NCBI RefSeq assembly: GCF_000733295.1
Contig: NZ_JPMI01000140.1
Coordinates: 1-38,175 of the forward strand
DNA: 38,175 nucleotides
Origin: Archangium violaceum Cb vi76
GTDB lineage: Bacteria; Myxococcota; Myxococcia; Myxococcales; Myxococcaceae
Direction of reading: 5' to 3'
This document shows, one piece after another, positions 26,223-33,755 of this stretch; the first letter of the stretch is position 1; each line of letters starts with the position of its first letter. The notes beneath the pieces were generated by a model. The model ran no database searches, was not told where the DNA came from, and saw only the letters and a list, made by a program, of their open reading frames with translations. The position numbers were made by a program, and so were the translations under genes.

Positions 26223-26630
26223 TCAGGCTTCCAGCCCCAGCAACTTGGCCAGCGTCTTCGCGTCCGCGTCGGGGAACTGGTACTTCGACATCTCCTCCAG
26301 CGTCACCCAGCGGTGATCATGCACGCGCAGGTGCTGGATGGCCGACTCGGAGCTGGTGAGCCGGCAGCGGTAGACGCGGAAGTCGATGTCGTAGCTGGGG
26401 TAGTCGTGATGGGTGTGGAGGGCCTGCTCCATCACCTCCACCTCCACGCCCATCTCCTCGCGGATTTCACGCGCGAGGGCCTGCTCGTCCGCCTCCCCCT
26501 CCTCCACCCGGCCGCCGGGGAACTCCCAGAGCAGCGGGAGGGTCGCCTTGGGCGGGCGCTGGGTGATGAGGTAGCGCCCCTCGGCGTTCTGAAGCATCGC
26601 GCCCACGACGCGGATGTGACGACGAGCCAT
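26223..26630 (-). CDS. Nudix hydrolase (MutT-like)
   Basis: 135 residues. The Nudix box G-x5-E-x7-REUxEExGU is intact: Gly40, Glu46, Arg54-Glu55, Glu58-Glu59 and Gly61. The ALHTHHDYPSYDIDFRVYRC strand pattern and the TLEEM..YQFPDAD C-terminus match the (deoxy)nucleoside triphosphate pyrophosphohydrolase MutT/CTP-pyrophosphohydrolase group, which clears oxidised nucleotides such as 8-oxo-dGTP. ATG at 26630 follows AAGGAG at 7 nt; a longer reading to 26648 includes no better signal. It is coupled to the lipoprotein gene downstream. Confidence 0.93.
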   Translation of the reverse strand: MARRHIRVVGAMLQNAEGRYLITQRPPKATLPLLWEFPGGRVEEGEADEQALAREIREEMGVEVEVMEQALHTHHDYPSYDIDFRVYRCRLTSSESAIQHLRVHDHRWVTLEEMSKYQFPDADAKTLAKLLGLEA

Positions 26631-26741
26631 TTCCGGACTCCTTCTCACGGAAGCAGGAAGGGGGGCGGACTAACACGGCCCGGGGCCCCAGGCCAAGCCT
26701 CAGGACCCCTTCGGGACTTCCTTGGACCCCTTCAGGACGCC

Positions 26742-27893
26742 TCAGGACGCCTTCCCAGGGCCTCCCCGGCGGCTCCGCGACGCCGCCCCCTTGCCCCGCT
26801 TCGGCGTGCCCGGGGGCTGCTCCAGGTCCTCCAGGACGGCCTGGTTGAGCGCGGAGACCTCCGCCACCAGCTCGGCCCGTCCGTACCGCAGGCCCGAGCG
26901 CCACAGATGCTCCCGGAGCGCCTGGGCCAGCTCCCCTCCCGTGGCGTAACGCTCCTCCCTCTGCGGCGCGAGCGACCGGTGGACGATGGGCCTCAGCTCC
27001 TCCGGCAGCGAGCGCGTCGCCGCCTGCACGTCCTGGGGGCTCAGCTGGCGCATGCGCTTCATCAGCTCGCCGGTGCGCACGGCCGCCAGCTCCTCGAGTC
27101 CCGGTACCCGGCCATCCCCCCGCGCACGCAACTGGCGGCTGAGCAGCTCCGCCTCGTGGCGCTCGGCGGCGTCCAGCAGGTGCTGGCCGGTGAGCGTCTG
27201 CAGGAGGACCAGTCCCAGGGAGAACAGATCCGAGCGCCCATCCAGCTGCTCCAGCATGGCGCGCTCGGGAGAGCTGTAGGCCAGGTTGCCCAGATCGCTG
27301 TCGCCCTCGGTGGAGATGCGCCCCTCCAGCCGGGACCAGGCCGCTCCGAAGTCCATCAGCTTCACCTCGCCGTTCCGGCCGATGAGGATGCCCTGGGGTG
27401 TCACGTCCCGGTGGACGACGCCCAGCGCGCGGCCCTTCTGATCCAGGAGCGCGTGCGCGTAGTGCAAACCATCCGCGACCTCTGAGGTCACATAGCAGGC
27501 GAAGGCCTCGGAGAAGGAGCGGCCGGCCCGGGCGGCCAGACGCATCAGGTCACCCAGGGGCCGGCCCTCCACGTACTCCAGCAGCAGCAGCGGCGTGTCC
27601 GCGGTGCCCCCGAGCATCTGCACCGAGACGATGTTGGGGTGGCGCATCTGGCTGCCCAGGCGCGCCTCCTCCACCAGCCGCTGGTAGTCCTCCTGCCGCA
27701 CCACGCGGTTGAGACGCTTGAGGACGGTGAGGCCGCCCTCTCCGTCCTGGTAACGCTGGCGCGTGAGCAACAGCTCGCCATGATGGCCCTGTCCCAACGA
27801 GCGCACCAGCTCGTAACTCACCATCCCGGCGTCGAACACCACCGGGTGGGTCTCACGTGTGGATGTTGTTTCAGGGGTCGTCCGGATCGACAT
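26742..27893 (-). CDS. Hanks-type Ser/Thr protein kinase with altered catalytic loop
   Basis: 383 residues. Kinase domain from ~27 to ~300: Gly-loop LGQGHHG, Lys59 (TVLKRL), alpha-C Glu (LVEEARL), HRD (His161-Arg162-Asp163), DFG (Asp181), SPE and DGRSDLFSLG. In the catalytic loop the Asn that normally binds metal (HRDxxxxN) is Gly168 (HRDVTPQG). Everything else needed for catalysis is present, so the enzyme may be impaired or a pseudokinase. The C-terminus (300-383) is helical with a basic tail; there is no transmembrane segment, so it is cytosolic. ATG at 27893 with AAGGAG 9 nt upstream. The 93-bp gap to the Nudix gene holds degenerate aggacgcc-type repeats. Confidence 0.92.
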   Translation of the reverse strand: MSIRTTPETTSTRETHPVVFDAGMVSYELVRSLGQGHHGELLLTRQRYQDGEGGLTVLKRLNRVVRQEDYQRLVEEARLGSQMRHPNIVSVQMLGGTADTPLLLLEYVEGRPLGDLMRLAARAGRSFSEAFACYVTSEVADGLHYAHALLDQKGRALGVVHRDVTPQGILIGRNGEVKLMDFGAAWSRLEGRISTEGDSDLGNLAYSSPERAMLEQLDGRSDLFSLGLVLLQTLTGQHLLDAAERHEAELLSRQLRARGDGRVPGLEELAAVRTGELMKRMRQLSPQDVQAATRSLPEELRPIVHRSLAPQREERYATGGELAQALREHLWRSGLRYGRAELVAEVSALNQAVLEDLEQPPGTPKRGKGAASRSRRGGPGKAS

Positions 27894-28031
27894 GCGAAGT
27901 ACTCCTTGGGGGTTTCCGCGGGCTGACTCGAAAGGTAAACATGCGCCCCCGAAAGGACCAAGAACGATGACGGGGATCCAGCAGGGCGGACGTTCAGGCC
28001 ATGACCTCCAAAGTCGTGTCTACCTCTCACA

Positions 28032-28046
28032 TGACTCTTGAAGTCA
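28032..28046. promoter_or_regulatory. Inverted repeat and promoter-like sequence upstream of the XRE gene
   Basis: TGACT-CTTGA-AGTCA is a perfect inverted repeat. Related AAGTCR words lie about 30 bp to either side (28009 and 28069). The repeat overlaps a possible -35 (TTGAAG, 28038) with TATCTT at 28060 as -10 (16-bp spacer). An autoregulatory operator is plausible. The gap 27894-28130 otherwise contains no gene. Confidence 0.45.
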
Positions 28047-28130
28047 CCACTTTTCCGGTTATCTTAGAAGTCATGTAGGCCGGAGTTCCGGGCCCTACAC
28101 CTTCCACTCTCATTCAGGACCGCACGGCAC

Positions 28131-28547
28131 ATGGCACTCCCACGAGGACTGGCAGGGACGATCGGGACAGCGGCCCGGGCGGCTCGGGTCCAGGCCAATC
28201 TCACCCAGGAGGACGTGGCCGAGCGGGTGGGTCTCGCCACCGAGGTGTATGGACGGCTGGAGCGCGGCGGCATGCTGCCCAGCGTCCCCACCCTGAAGAA
28301 ACTGTGCGAGGTCCTGCGCATCCCCTCGGACGTACTGCTGGGGCTGACCCCCGCCCAGGAGAACTTCTGGACCAAGGAGCCGCCGGCCCGTCCCGTCGAG
28401 GAGCCGGGGGAGATCCGCCGCCTGGTCCGCACCGTGAAACGGCTGGAGCCGGCCGAGTTCCGCCTGCTGAGCCTGATGGCCACCGGCCTGCTGCGCCTGA
28501 GGCTGATGCGGCAGGGACGCGCCTCCCGCGACTCCTCCCCCTCCTGA
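28131..28547 (+). CDS. XRE family helix-turn-helix regulator
   Basis: 138 residues with an XRE/Cro-type HTH at about 12-70 (RAARVQANLTQEDVAERVGL, then YGRLERGGMLPSVPTLKKL and LRIPSDVLL). The C-terminal ~60 residues form a helical region (GEIRRLVRTVKRLEPAEFRLL) that may mediate oligomerisation. ATG at 28131 with AGGA about 10 nt upstream. It is divergent from the kinase gene; the palindrome in between could be its operator. Target genes unknown. Confidence 0.9.
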   Translation: MALPRGLAGTIGTAARAARVQANLTQEDVAERVGLATEVYGRLERGGMLPSVPTLKKLCEVLRIPSDVLLGLTPAQENFWTKEPPARPVEEPGEIRRLVRTVKRLEPAEFRLLSLMATGLLRLRLMRQGRASRDSSPS

Positions 28548-28684
28548 GCGTCTCCACCGCGAGACCCTCACCCGGAGCCCGGGGAGCGGGCGGGCGGGGG
28601 AGGCTCCGCCCTCCTACCCTCGGGTTTCCCTGGGCAACACCCGGCCCGGGGCGCTAGGTAGGTGAGCCGGATCCCGGCCACCCC

Positions 28685-29173
28685 ATGACAGCTGCCCTCC
28701 TCACGCTCACCCTCTTTCTCGCCTCGGGACAGTACGCGCCCCAGCAGGCTGGAAGTGAACCCCTCGCGCCGGCCCTCGAGGCCCGCGTGCAAACGCTCGG
28801 CAAGGAGCTGCGCTGCGCCGTGTGCCAGGGCCTCTCCGTCGCGGACAGCCCCTCGTCCATGGCCCGCGCCCAGCTCGATAAAATCCGTGAGCTGGTGGCC
28901 GAGGGGAAGTCGGACCAGGAGGTCCGTGACTACTTCGTGGCCCGCTACGGCGAGTGGGTGCTGCTCCAGCCCAAGGCCGAGGGCGTGAACCTGCTCGTGT
29001 GGCTCGGCCCGGTGGCCCTGCTGCTGGGCGGCGCCTTCGTCATCTTCCGGCAGGTGCGGCGCGAGCCCGCCGCGGCCGCTCCGGCGGTCTCCGCGCCCGC
29101 GACGCCTCCTGCCGCTTCCACCGATTCCGAGGACCCGTACCTCGCGGCCGTGCGCCGGGAGCTGGATCAATGA
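28685..29173 (+). CDS. ccmH: Cytochrome c-type biogenesis protein CcmH
   Basis: 162 residues. Signal peptide, then the conserved thiol motif LRCAVCQ (Cys44, Cys47), the helical NSPSS-like region SVADSPSSMARAQLDKIRELVAEGKSDQEV, YGEWVLLQPKA, a transmembrane helix (LLVWLGPVALLLGGAFVIF) and a Pro/Ala-rich cytoplasmic tail. The cysteine pair keeps apocytochrome thiols reduced in the periplasm for haem ligation (System I). ATG at 28685; the stop overlaps the next gene's ATG (ATGA). Other ccm genes are not in the window. Confidence 0.93.
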   Translation: MTAALLTLTLFLASGQYAPQQAGSEPLAPALEARVQTLGKELRCAVCQGLSVADSPSSMARAQLDKIRELVAEGKSDQEVRDYFVARYGEWVLLQPKAEGVNLLVWLGPVALLLGGAFVIFRQVRREPAAAAPAVSAPATPPAASTDSEDPYLAAVRRELDQ

Positions 29174-30096
29174 ACCCTACAGCGACCAATTGGGCGCCTG
29201 GCCTCATCGTGCTCACGGTGGGCTTCATCGCCGCCGCGTTGTTCCTCTTCACCCGCAGGGTGGCCGCGTCCGCGCCGGAGGCGAAGGATGGCGCGCTCGA
29301 GGATCTGGAGCGGCGCTACCAGTCCCTCATAGAGCAGCTCAAGGAGCTGGCGGCGGAGAAGCACACCCTGGAGCCGGAGCGCTACGAGTCGGAGCGCAAG
29401 CGGCTGGAGCTGGAGGCCGCGGCGGCGCTGCGTGCGAAGGACGAGCACCTGAAGCGCGGGGCCACCCAGGACGGGCCGGGCGTGCGGCGGGAGGCGCCGG
29501 CGTCGAAGGGCCTGCTGTCGCCGCAGCTCAAGGGCGCGCTGTGGGGCGGAGGCATCGTGCTGTTCTTCGCCACGCTGGGCTACACGCTGGTGTCCGAGCA
29601 GCGCACGCGGGGCGAGGATGATGCCGCCACGGGTCGGGTGCCTCCGGGCATGGGCGCCACCGCGCAGCAGCCGCAGGAGGACACGCAGCTGAGCGAGGCG
29701 ATGGAGCGCGTGAAGAACAACCCGGCGGATATAGACGCCGCGGCGCTGCTGAGCCACGAGCTGATCCGGCGGCAGATGTTCGAGGAGGCGGATCGCGTCA
29801 CGAACCGGGCGCTGGCGGTGGATCCGTTCAGCGTGGAGCTTCGGGTGCACCTGGGCGTGCTGAAGGCGGTGCGCGGGGACGAGGCGGGCGCGGAGCAGGA
29901 TCTGATGAAGCTGGTGGACACGTACCCGGATGCCCAGGAGGCGCTGCTGTTCATGGGCGCCATCGCGATGCGGCAGGGCGACAAGGAGAAGGCGCTGGGG
30001 ATGTTCGAGCGCTTCGCCGTGGAAGTGCCTGCCGAGATGCAACCGCCTCCGCTGCTCGCGGCCATCCAGCAGCTGCGCGGCGAGCTGGGCCGGTAG
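29170..30096 (+). CDS. CcmI-like TPR membrane protein of cytochrome c maturation
   Basis: 308 residues overlapping ccmH by 4 nt. A transmembrane helix near residues 10-28 is followed by a coiled region (EDLERRYQSLIEQLKELAAE with KHTLEPERYESERKRLELEA), a second hydrophobic segment (~125-145), and a periplasmic TPR-like domain (~180-305; IDAAALLSHELIRRQMFEEA, AALLFMGAIAMRQGDKEKA-like). CcmI presents apocytochrome c to the CcmF/H ligation machinery; length and domain order fit a short CcmI. The ATG at 29170 is preferred over any upstream in-frame start because of the overlap. Confidence 0.86.
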   Translation: MNPTATNWAPGLIVLTVGFIAAALFLFTRRVAASAPEAKDGALEDLERRYQSLIEQLKELAAEKHTLEPERYESERKRLELEAAAALRAKDEHLKRGATQDGPGVRREAPASKGLLSPQLKGALWGGGIVLFFATLGYTLVSEQRTRGEDDAATGRVPPGMGATAQQPQEDTQLSEAMERVKNNPADIDAAALLSHELIRRQMFEEADRVTNRALAVDPFSVELRVHLGVLKAVRGDEAGAEQDLMKLVDTYPDAQEALLFMGAIAMRQGDKEKALGMFERFAVEVPAEMQPPPLLAAIQQLRGELGR

Positions 30097-30140
30097 AAAG
30101 CCCTGCCCACGGGTTCGAAGCCCGTCGGGGACAACCCGAG

Positions 30141-30178
30141 AAGCCTGGCAATCGCGAAGGGTTGCTGGGCTTTTCTTT
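30141..30178 (+). terminator. Rho-independent terminator after ccmI
   Basis: aagcctggcaa pairs with ttgctgggctt (two G-T wobbles), followed by ttcttttg. About 45 bp past the ccmI stop. Confidence 0.75.
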
Positions 30179-30275
30179 TGCCCCCGGTTCCTCATGTGCC
30201 CTCGGCGTGCCCCTCCGGCGTCTCTGGCCGGGGCGGCGTGGAGTTGGGGCATAGGCCGGTCGACCGTGCCGAGCC

Positions 30276-31037
30276 TCAAGGGGTAGAACGCCCGCCGATC
30301 TCCGGAAAGCGCTCGTAGGCCTGTTTGAGCGCGTCCAGGTGGGCGGGGTTGTCCAGGTCGAGCGGCGCATCCGTAAGCCTGACCACCCACCCGCCCGTCG
30401 CGGTGCGCCGCGCCCGTGAGAGCAGCTCGGCATCGCGGGCCGGGTCCGGGAAGCCGATGGTCCGTGCAGCGGCGTCTGACCAGTAGTTCAGCCACCCAAA
30501 GCGGTGCGGAATCTCTGGCAAGCGCATGGCGCTGGGGGATCTGATCATCGGCAGGCCACGGGGAGGCGGCTCCATATCGTCTGGCCGATTCTTCGTCTGG
30601 CGTGCAATGTCCACCCCCGCGCTGAATGGCGTCGCGTGCCCCCAGAACGCGCGTGCTTCCTCCGCCACAGCCTCCAGCAAAGCCGCCGCAGCCGCGATGC
30701 CGTCTGCGGACAGAGGCACTGACACATGGAATTCAAACTGTGCCCGACCGCCAGGGGACATCCCCGCCGGTTTCCCCCACCCCATTACCCTCACTCGGAA
30801 GTTGTCATCGATGCTGCGCAGAGTCGGAAATTCCCCGCGCTGACTCTCACGGGCAACGAGTGCATCACGATCCTGTAACGGGACAAGTTGTCCCTCGTCA
30901 GAAATCATAAGCCCGATGCACAAGCCAGGAACCGCGCTTTCCATTCCATGAACAACAGCCAATGGACGGCCATCATCGACTGCAAGCGCAGGCGCGTAGA
31001 CGATCATTGTCATCTGGTCTTTTTGTGCAGCGGACAT
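30276..31037 (-). CDS. Probable immunity protein for the adjacent toxin (DUF5953-like)
   Basis: 253 residues, starting at ATG 31037 one base after the toxin stop codon, so translationally coupled. Recognisable segments: APALAVDDGRPLAVVHGMES, GWGKPAGMSPGGRAQFEFHV, WGHATPFSAGVDIARQT and GGWVVRLTDAPLDLDNPAHL. I recall these as a myxobacterial family (DUF5953) that regularly follows DUF6310 lipoprotein toxins, which makes it the cognate antitoxin here; that assignment is from context and memory. No signal peptide, so it acts in the cytoplasm where the nuclease would strike. With its toxin frameshifted it may now be an orphan protecting against the toxin of kin. Confidence 0.75.
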   Translation of the reverse strand: MSAAQKDQMTMIVYAPALAVDDGRPLAVVHGMESAVPGLCIGLMISDEGQLVPLQDRDALVARESQRGEFPTLRSIDDNFRVRVMGWGKPAGMSPGGRAQFEFHVSVPLSADGIAAAAALLEAVAEEARAFWGHATPFSAGVDIARQTKNRPDDMEPPPRGLPMIRSPSAMRLPEIPHRFGWLNYWSDAAARTIGFPDPARDAELLSRARRTATGGWVVRLTDAPLDLDNPAHLDALKQAYERFPEIGGRSTP

Positions 31038-31038
31038 T

Positions 31039-31951
31039 TCAGCACCAATCCATGAGGACGATAACGCCCTGGAGTTGCGGTTCCTCGATTTCCAGCATGG
31101 CCTTGTGAGTGGCGCTTCGCACGCCGACCTGGAAGCCAAATCCACATGCCCTCGCAAGCTCGCGCTCTACCAGGAGGTCACGCACATTCTTTCTGATCAC
31201 AATGTCTCGAAGTTCGAGCGGATATGTATCGAAATTGTCGGTCTTCACCTCCCAAAGCACACCAGCCACAACTTGCAGCGCGTCGAAAGCCTTGCCGTTA
31301 ACGAGCGCGTTAGCACCACGGTAGGCGTTGAACGGAATCCCGTCGGCACACTGATTGTGCAGCCTATTTCCACCCTTTGGCGGCACCCGTTGGGGCTTGC
31401 ACTCCGGGCGGCGCTCTCGCTCCGTGACTTCGGTTGGCCCCACGGGAGGGAAATCCGGCCCTTTGGGCTCCGGCTTGGGCCTTTCTTTCGGCGAGGGTTT
31501 CTGCGGCGCGGGCCTCGTTTCCGGCGCGGGCCTCACTTTCTCGGGATCGCCCCAACTCAGCGCATACGCATCCAGCGCCTTCTTGATGGCGAAGCCCACC
31601 ACTAACGCCCGCGACGATCACCGCTCCCACGACGATCTCCGGGGCCGCCAGGACACAGACCCCGAGCCCCATGCCAGCGGCGCCAGCAGAAGCAACCGCG
31701 CATCGTCCCGTGGTGTCGTGAAACTCGATCCGGTCATGGTCGAGTGCATGAAAGCACCGTTCCGCCAGCACGGGCCAGGGCTCGGAAGCCTCCTGTACGG
31801 AGCAACGCCCTCCGTCCATCCAGGGCAGCGTCGCCGCTCGCTGGAGGTTGGCGAGCCTTGGGTCCCGGGCCGCTGGCTCTCTTGGAGTAGGCGGTGTCGT
31901 CGTACAGGCTGAGAGAAAGAGCAGAAGTGCGATGCACGCTCGGAGACGCAT
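31039..31951 (-). pseudogene. Frameshifted SitA-like lipoprotein toxin with restriction-endonuclease-fold C-terminus
   Basis: Two adjacent reading frames make one gene of about 304 codons. The 5' part (from ATG 31951) has a lipoprotein signal (MRLRACIALLLFLSAC), DPRLANLQRAATLPWMDGG, FHALDHDRIEFHDTTGRCAV and a hydrophobic segment; the 3' part continues with VVGFAIKKALDAYALSWG, a Pro-rich linker and a C-terminal nuclease domain (LHNQCADGIPFNAYRGANAL through VLWEVKTDNFDTY to IVLMDWC), matching DUF6310 with a PD-(D/E)xK-like EVK motif. The frames join at about 31603, where one extra A (minus strand, GTT-A-GTGGTGGGC) breaks the frame; without it the reading is VAGV-VVGFAIKK. It is either a real mutation or a sequencing error. 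Family resembles SitA5/SitA6 toxins, from memory. Confidence 0.82.
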
Positions 31952-32147
31952 GGCCGGGTTCTCCATTCGGACTAGGACCCGACGGATCCTGACAGGTCCG
32001 TTCGGAGTATGACAGTGCCCAGACAGCCACGAACGAGCGCTCCGGGGGCACGGCACGTCCCCACCCGCTGAGCGCATTCCGCGCGGGGTCGCGCTGTCGC
32101 ACGAAGTGGCTGCCAGGGAATACGAATGCAGTACGCTGGGTGGCACA

Positions 32148-33254
32148 ATGGCTACCGGGAACGAACTGGAGAGCGACCTCCGCCAGCAGGTGGAGATAGC
32201 GGTTCGCAGCGGTTACGGGACGGAGAGCGAGGTTCTCGCCCGGCTCGAGGATCTGGTGAGGCGCGAATTCGGGAAGGCTCCGGCGGCCGAACGGCTTCTG
32301 TCGTATGCCCGGGACCTGCTCGATGCACAGCTCAAGGAAGAGGCCCGCTGGACCGAGCCGACGACGAACGATGCCATCTCGTGGGCGTTCGAGGAACTGT
32401 ACGAACAGGGCATCACCGCAGCTCAGAACGTAGGAGGCACCCTCTCGGAGGCCTGGGCGCGCGTGATCGACGCAGTGCGGGGCGACTACGTTCCGGCACG
32501 AGGCGCCACCTTCTTCCTCGAGCAGGATGTCGCACAGGGGGTCCTTGGAGCGGGGCTCATGCTCTCCTTTGGAGCGCTCTCGGACGAGGGGGCGCGGGAT
32601 GACGATGACGAGGCGAGCCTGGTCATCGCGCGCGAGGTGTTCGAAGCGCTGGAGCGGCACGGGGTTGCGGTGGAATGGGACGGAAGCGTGAGGTCCCGCA
32701 TTCGCATCCTCCCGTTCCCCTGGCGAAATCGCCGCTGGTCTACGCTGCCGAGCAGGGCATCCAGCATGGGTGACGAGCCATCATCATTGGCGGAGGAGCC
32801 CAGCCACCGGCAGATACTGGAGCAACTCGTGCGCGACGAGGGCGTTGCGTGGGATGCCGCAACGGCCGCGCTCGAGGCGTTCATCTGTAGCGAGGCCCGG
32901 GAGCGCTGCGGTGAGCGCCGCCACCTGGAGGCGAAGTACAACCCGGAGTTGGGGCGGGTGGAGGTCTTCCAGTGCATCAAGGTCGTTGAAGCGCGCGCCG
33001 CGGGAGCCGAGGGCGAGAACCAGCGAACGCTCGCCGGGTTGCGGCGGCTCGGTATGGAGGTCGAGGCGGGTGACGAGCTCGTTTTCCAGCTGTTCTACCT
33101 GGAGAAGGATGCGGACGAAGCCTTGCTCCAAGATGCGCAATGGGGAGCGCTCCTCGACCTGAAGACGCACGGCCACAGCATCGAGGGGCTCACGCCGCAT
33201 TCCCTCCGGGAGGGAGCCCTGGAGCACCTACCGAAACGCACGCGGGCGGAGTGA
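32148..33254 (+). CDS. DUF6891 protein fused to a NusA N-terminal-like domain
   Basis: 368 residues. Residues ~5-198 look like DUF6891: ELESDLRQQVEIAVRSGYGT, TNDAISWAFEELYEQGITAAQNVG, FFLEQDVAQGVLGAGLMLSFGA and VEWDGSVRSRIRILPFPWR (each abbreviated here by its ends in practice). After a ~20-residue linker, residues ~220-355 resemble the NusA N-terminal domain: ILEQLVRDEGVAWDAATAAL, EARERCGERRHLEAKYNPEL, GRVEVFQCIKVVE and a closing GDELVFQLF. In NusA that domain contacts RNA polymerase near the RNA exit channel; the S1/KH domains are absent. The combination is unfamiliar to me. ATG at 32148. Divergent from the toxin gene; a zinc-ribbon gene follows 35 bp later. Confidence 0.68.
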   Translation: MATGNELESDLRQQVEIAVRSGYGTESEVLARLEDLVRREFGKAPAAERLLSYARDLLDAQLKEEARWTEPTTNDAISWAFEELYEQGITAAQNVGGTLSEAWARVIDAVRGDYVPARGATFFLEQDVAQGVLGAGLMLSFGALSDEGARDDDDEASLVIAREVFEALERHGVAVEWDGSVRSRIRILPFPWRNRRWSTLPSRASSMGDEPSSLAEEPSHRQILEQLVRDEGVAWDAATAALEAFICSEARERCGERRHLEAKYNPELGRVEVFQCIKVVEARAAGAEGENQRTLAGLRRLGMEVEAGDELVFQLFYLEKDADEALLQDAQWGALLDLKTHGHSIEGLTPHSLREGALEHLPKRTRAE

Positions 33255-33289
33255 GCCGTGGGTCCGCACGGAAGGTGGGAGCGCCAGCC

Positions 33290-33697
33290 ATGACGAACGA
33301 GTCCGAGACCGAGCCGAGGTGCCCGCGCTGCGGGGGCGCATTCGGAGACTCCACCGTGGAACGGGGCATCGTCTCCACCCCGTGCCAGGAATGCGGCTAC
33401 GTGATGCAGGCAATCCATTGCGCGCCGCTCCCGCTGGAACCCCAACCCCTCTGGCACCTCTGTATGAAGTGGCGCGGATCCAGCGCAACCGTCAAGGACG
33501 CCGCGTTGCTGCGGCAGTTCATCCCGGACTTCAAGGACCTGCCCATCTCGCAGGTGCATCAGCGGCTCGGGGGATACTCGGAGTTGAGACTCCGCTGGCT
33601 TTCAAAGCGCGTGATGAGGGAGCTTCGCGACGCCGCGGAGGCACGGGGCTTCCAGGTGGAGGCGGAACCGGAAGAGGAGGAGCCCCCTTCCTCCTGA
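33290..33697 (+). CDS. Zinc-ribbon hypothetical protein
   Basis: 135 residues. The N-terminus carries two CxxC knuckles (Cys-Pro-Arg-Cys at ~11-14 and Cys-Gln-Glu-Cys at ~32-35), a rubredoxin-like zinc ribbon. The middle (LWHLCMKWRGSSATVKDAALL and ISQVHQRLGGYSELRLRWLS) looks helical, possibly binding nucleic acid or protein; the tail is acidic (Glu-rich) and Ser/Pro-ended. ATG at 33290 with GGTGGGAG ~10 nt upstream. It follows the DUF6891/NusA-N fusion by 35 bp and may be cotranscribed with it. Family not recognised. Confidence 0.72.
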   Translation: MTNESETEPRCPRCGGAFGDSTVERGIVSTPCQECGYVMQAIHCAPLPLEPQPLWHLCMKWRGSSATVKDAALLRQFIPDFKDLPISQVHQRLGGYSELRLRWLSKRVMRELRDAAEARGFQVEAEPEEEEPPSS

Positions 33698-33755
33698 GCC
33701 CGGCACAGGCCCGGTGAGCCTGCCCTCCCCGCCCGTGTGAGGCACGGGGGCCACC

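Noticed and set aside
26695-26745. aggacgcc/aggacccc micro-repeats after the kinase gene
   Set aside because: Short, degenerate and GC-rich; no clear unit or structure beyond composition.
30109-30133. tRNA T-arm-like sequence (acggg-ttcgaag-cccgt plus cggggac) just before the second toxin locus
   Set aside because: There is no anticodon or D arm upstream and no proper CCA; the sequence is also a simple self-complementary hairpin. Too weak to call a tRNA remnant or attachment site, although its place beside a toxin module echoes the left island.
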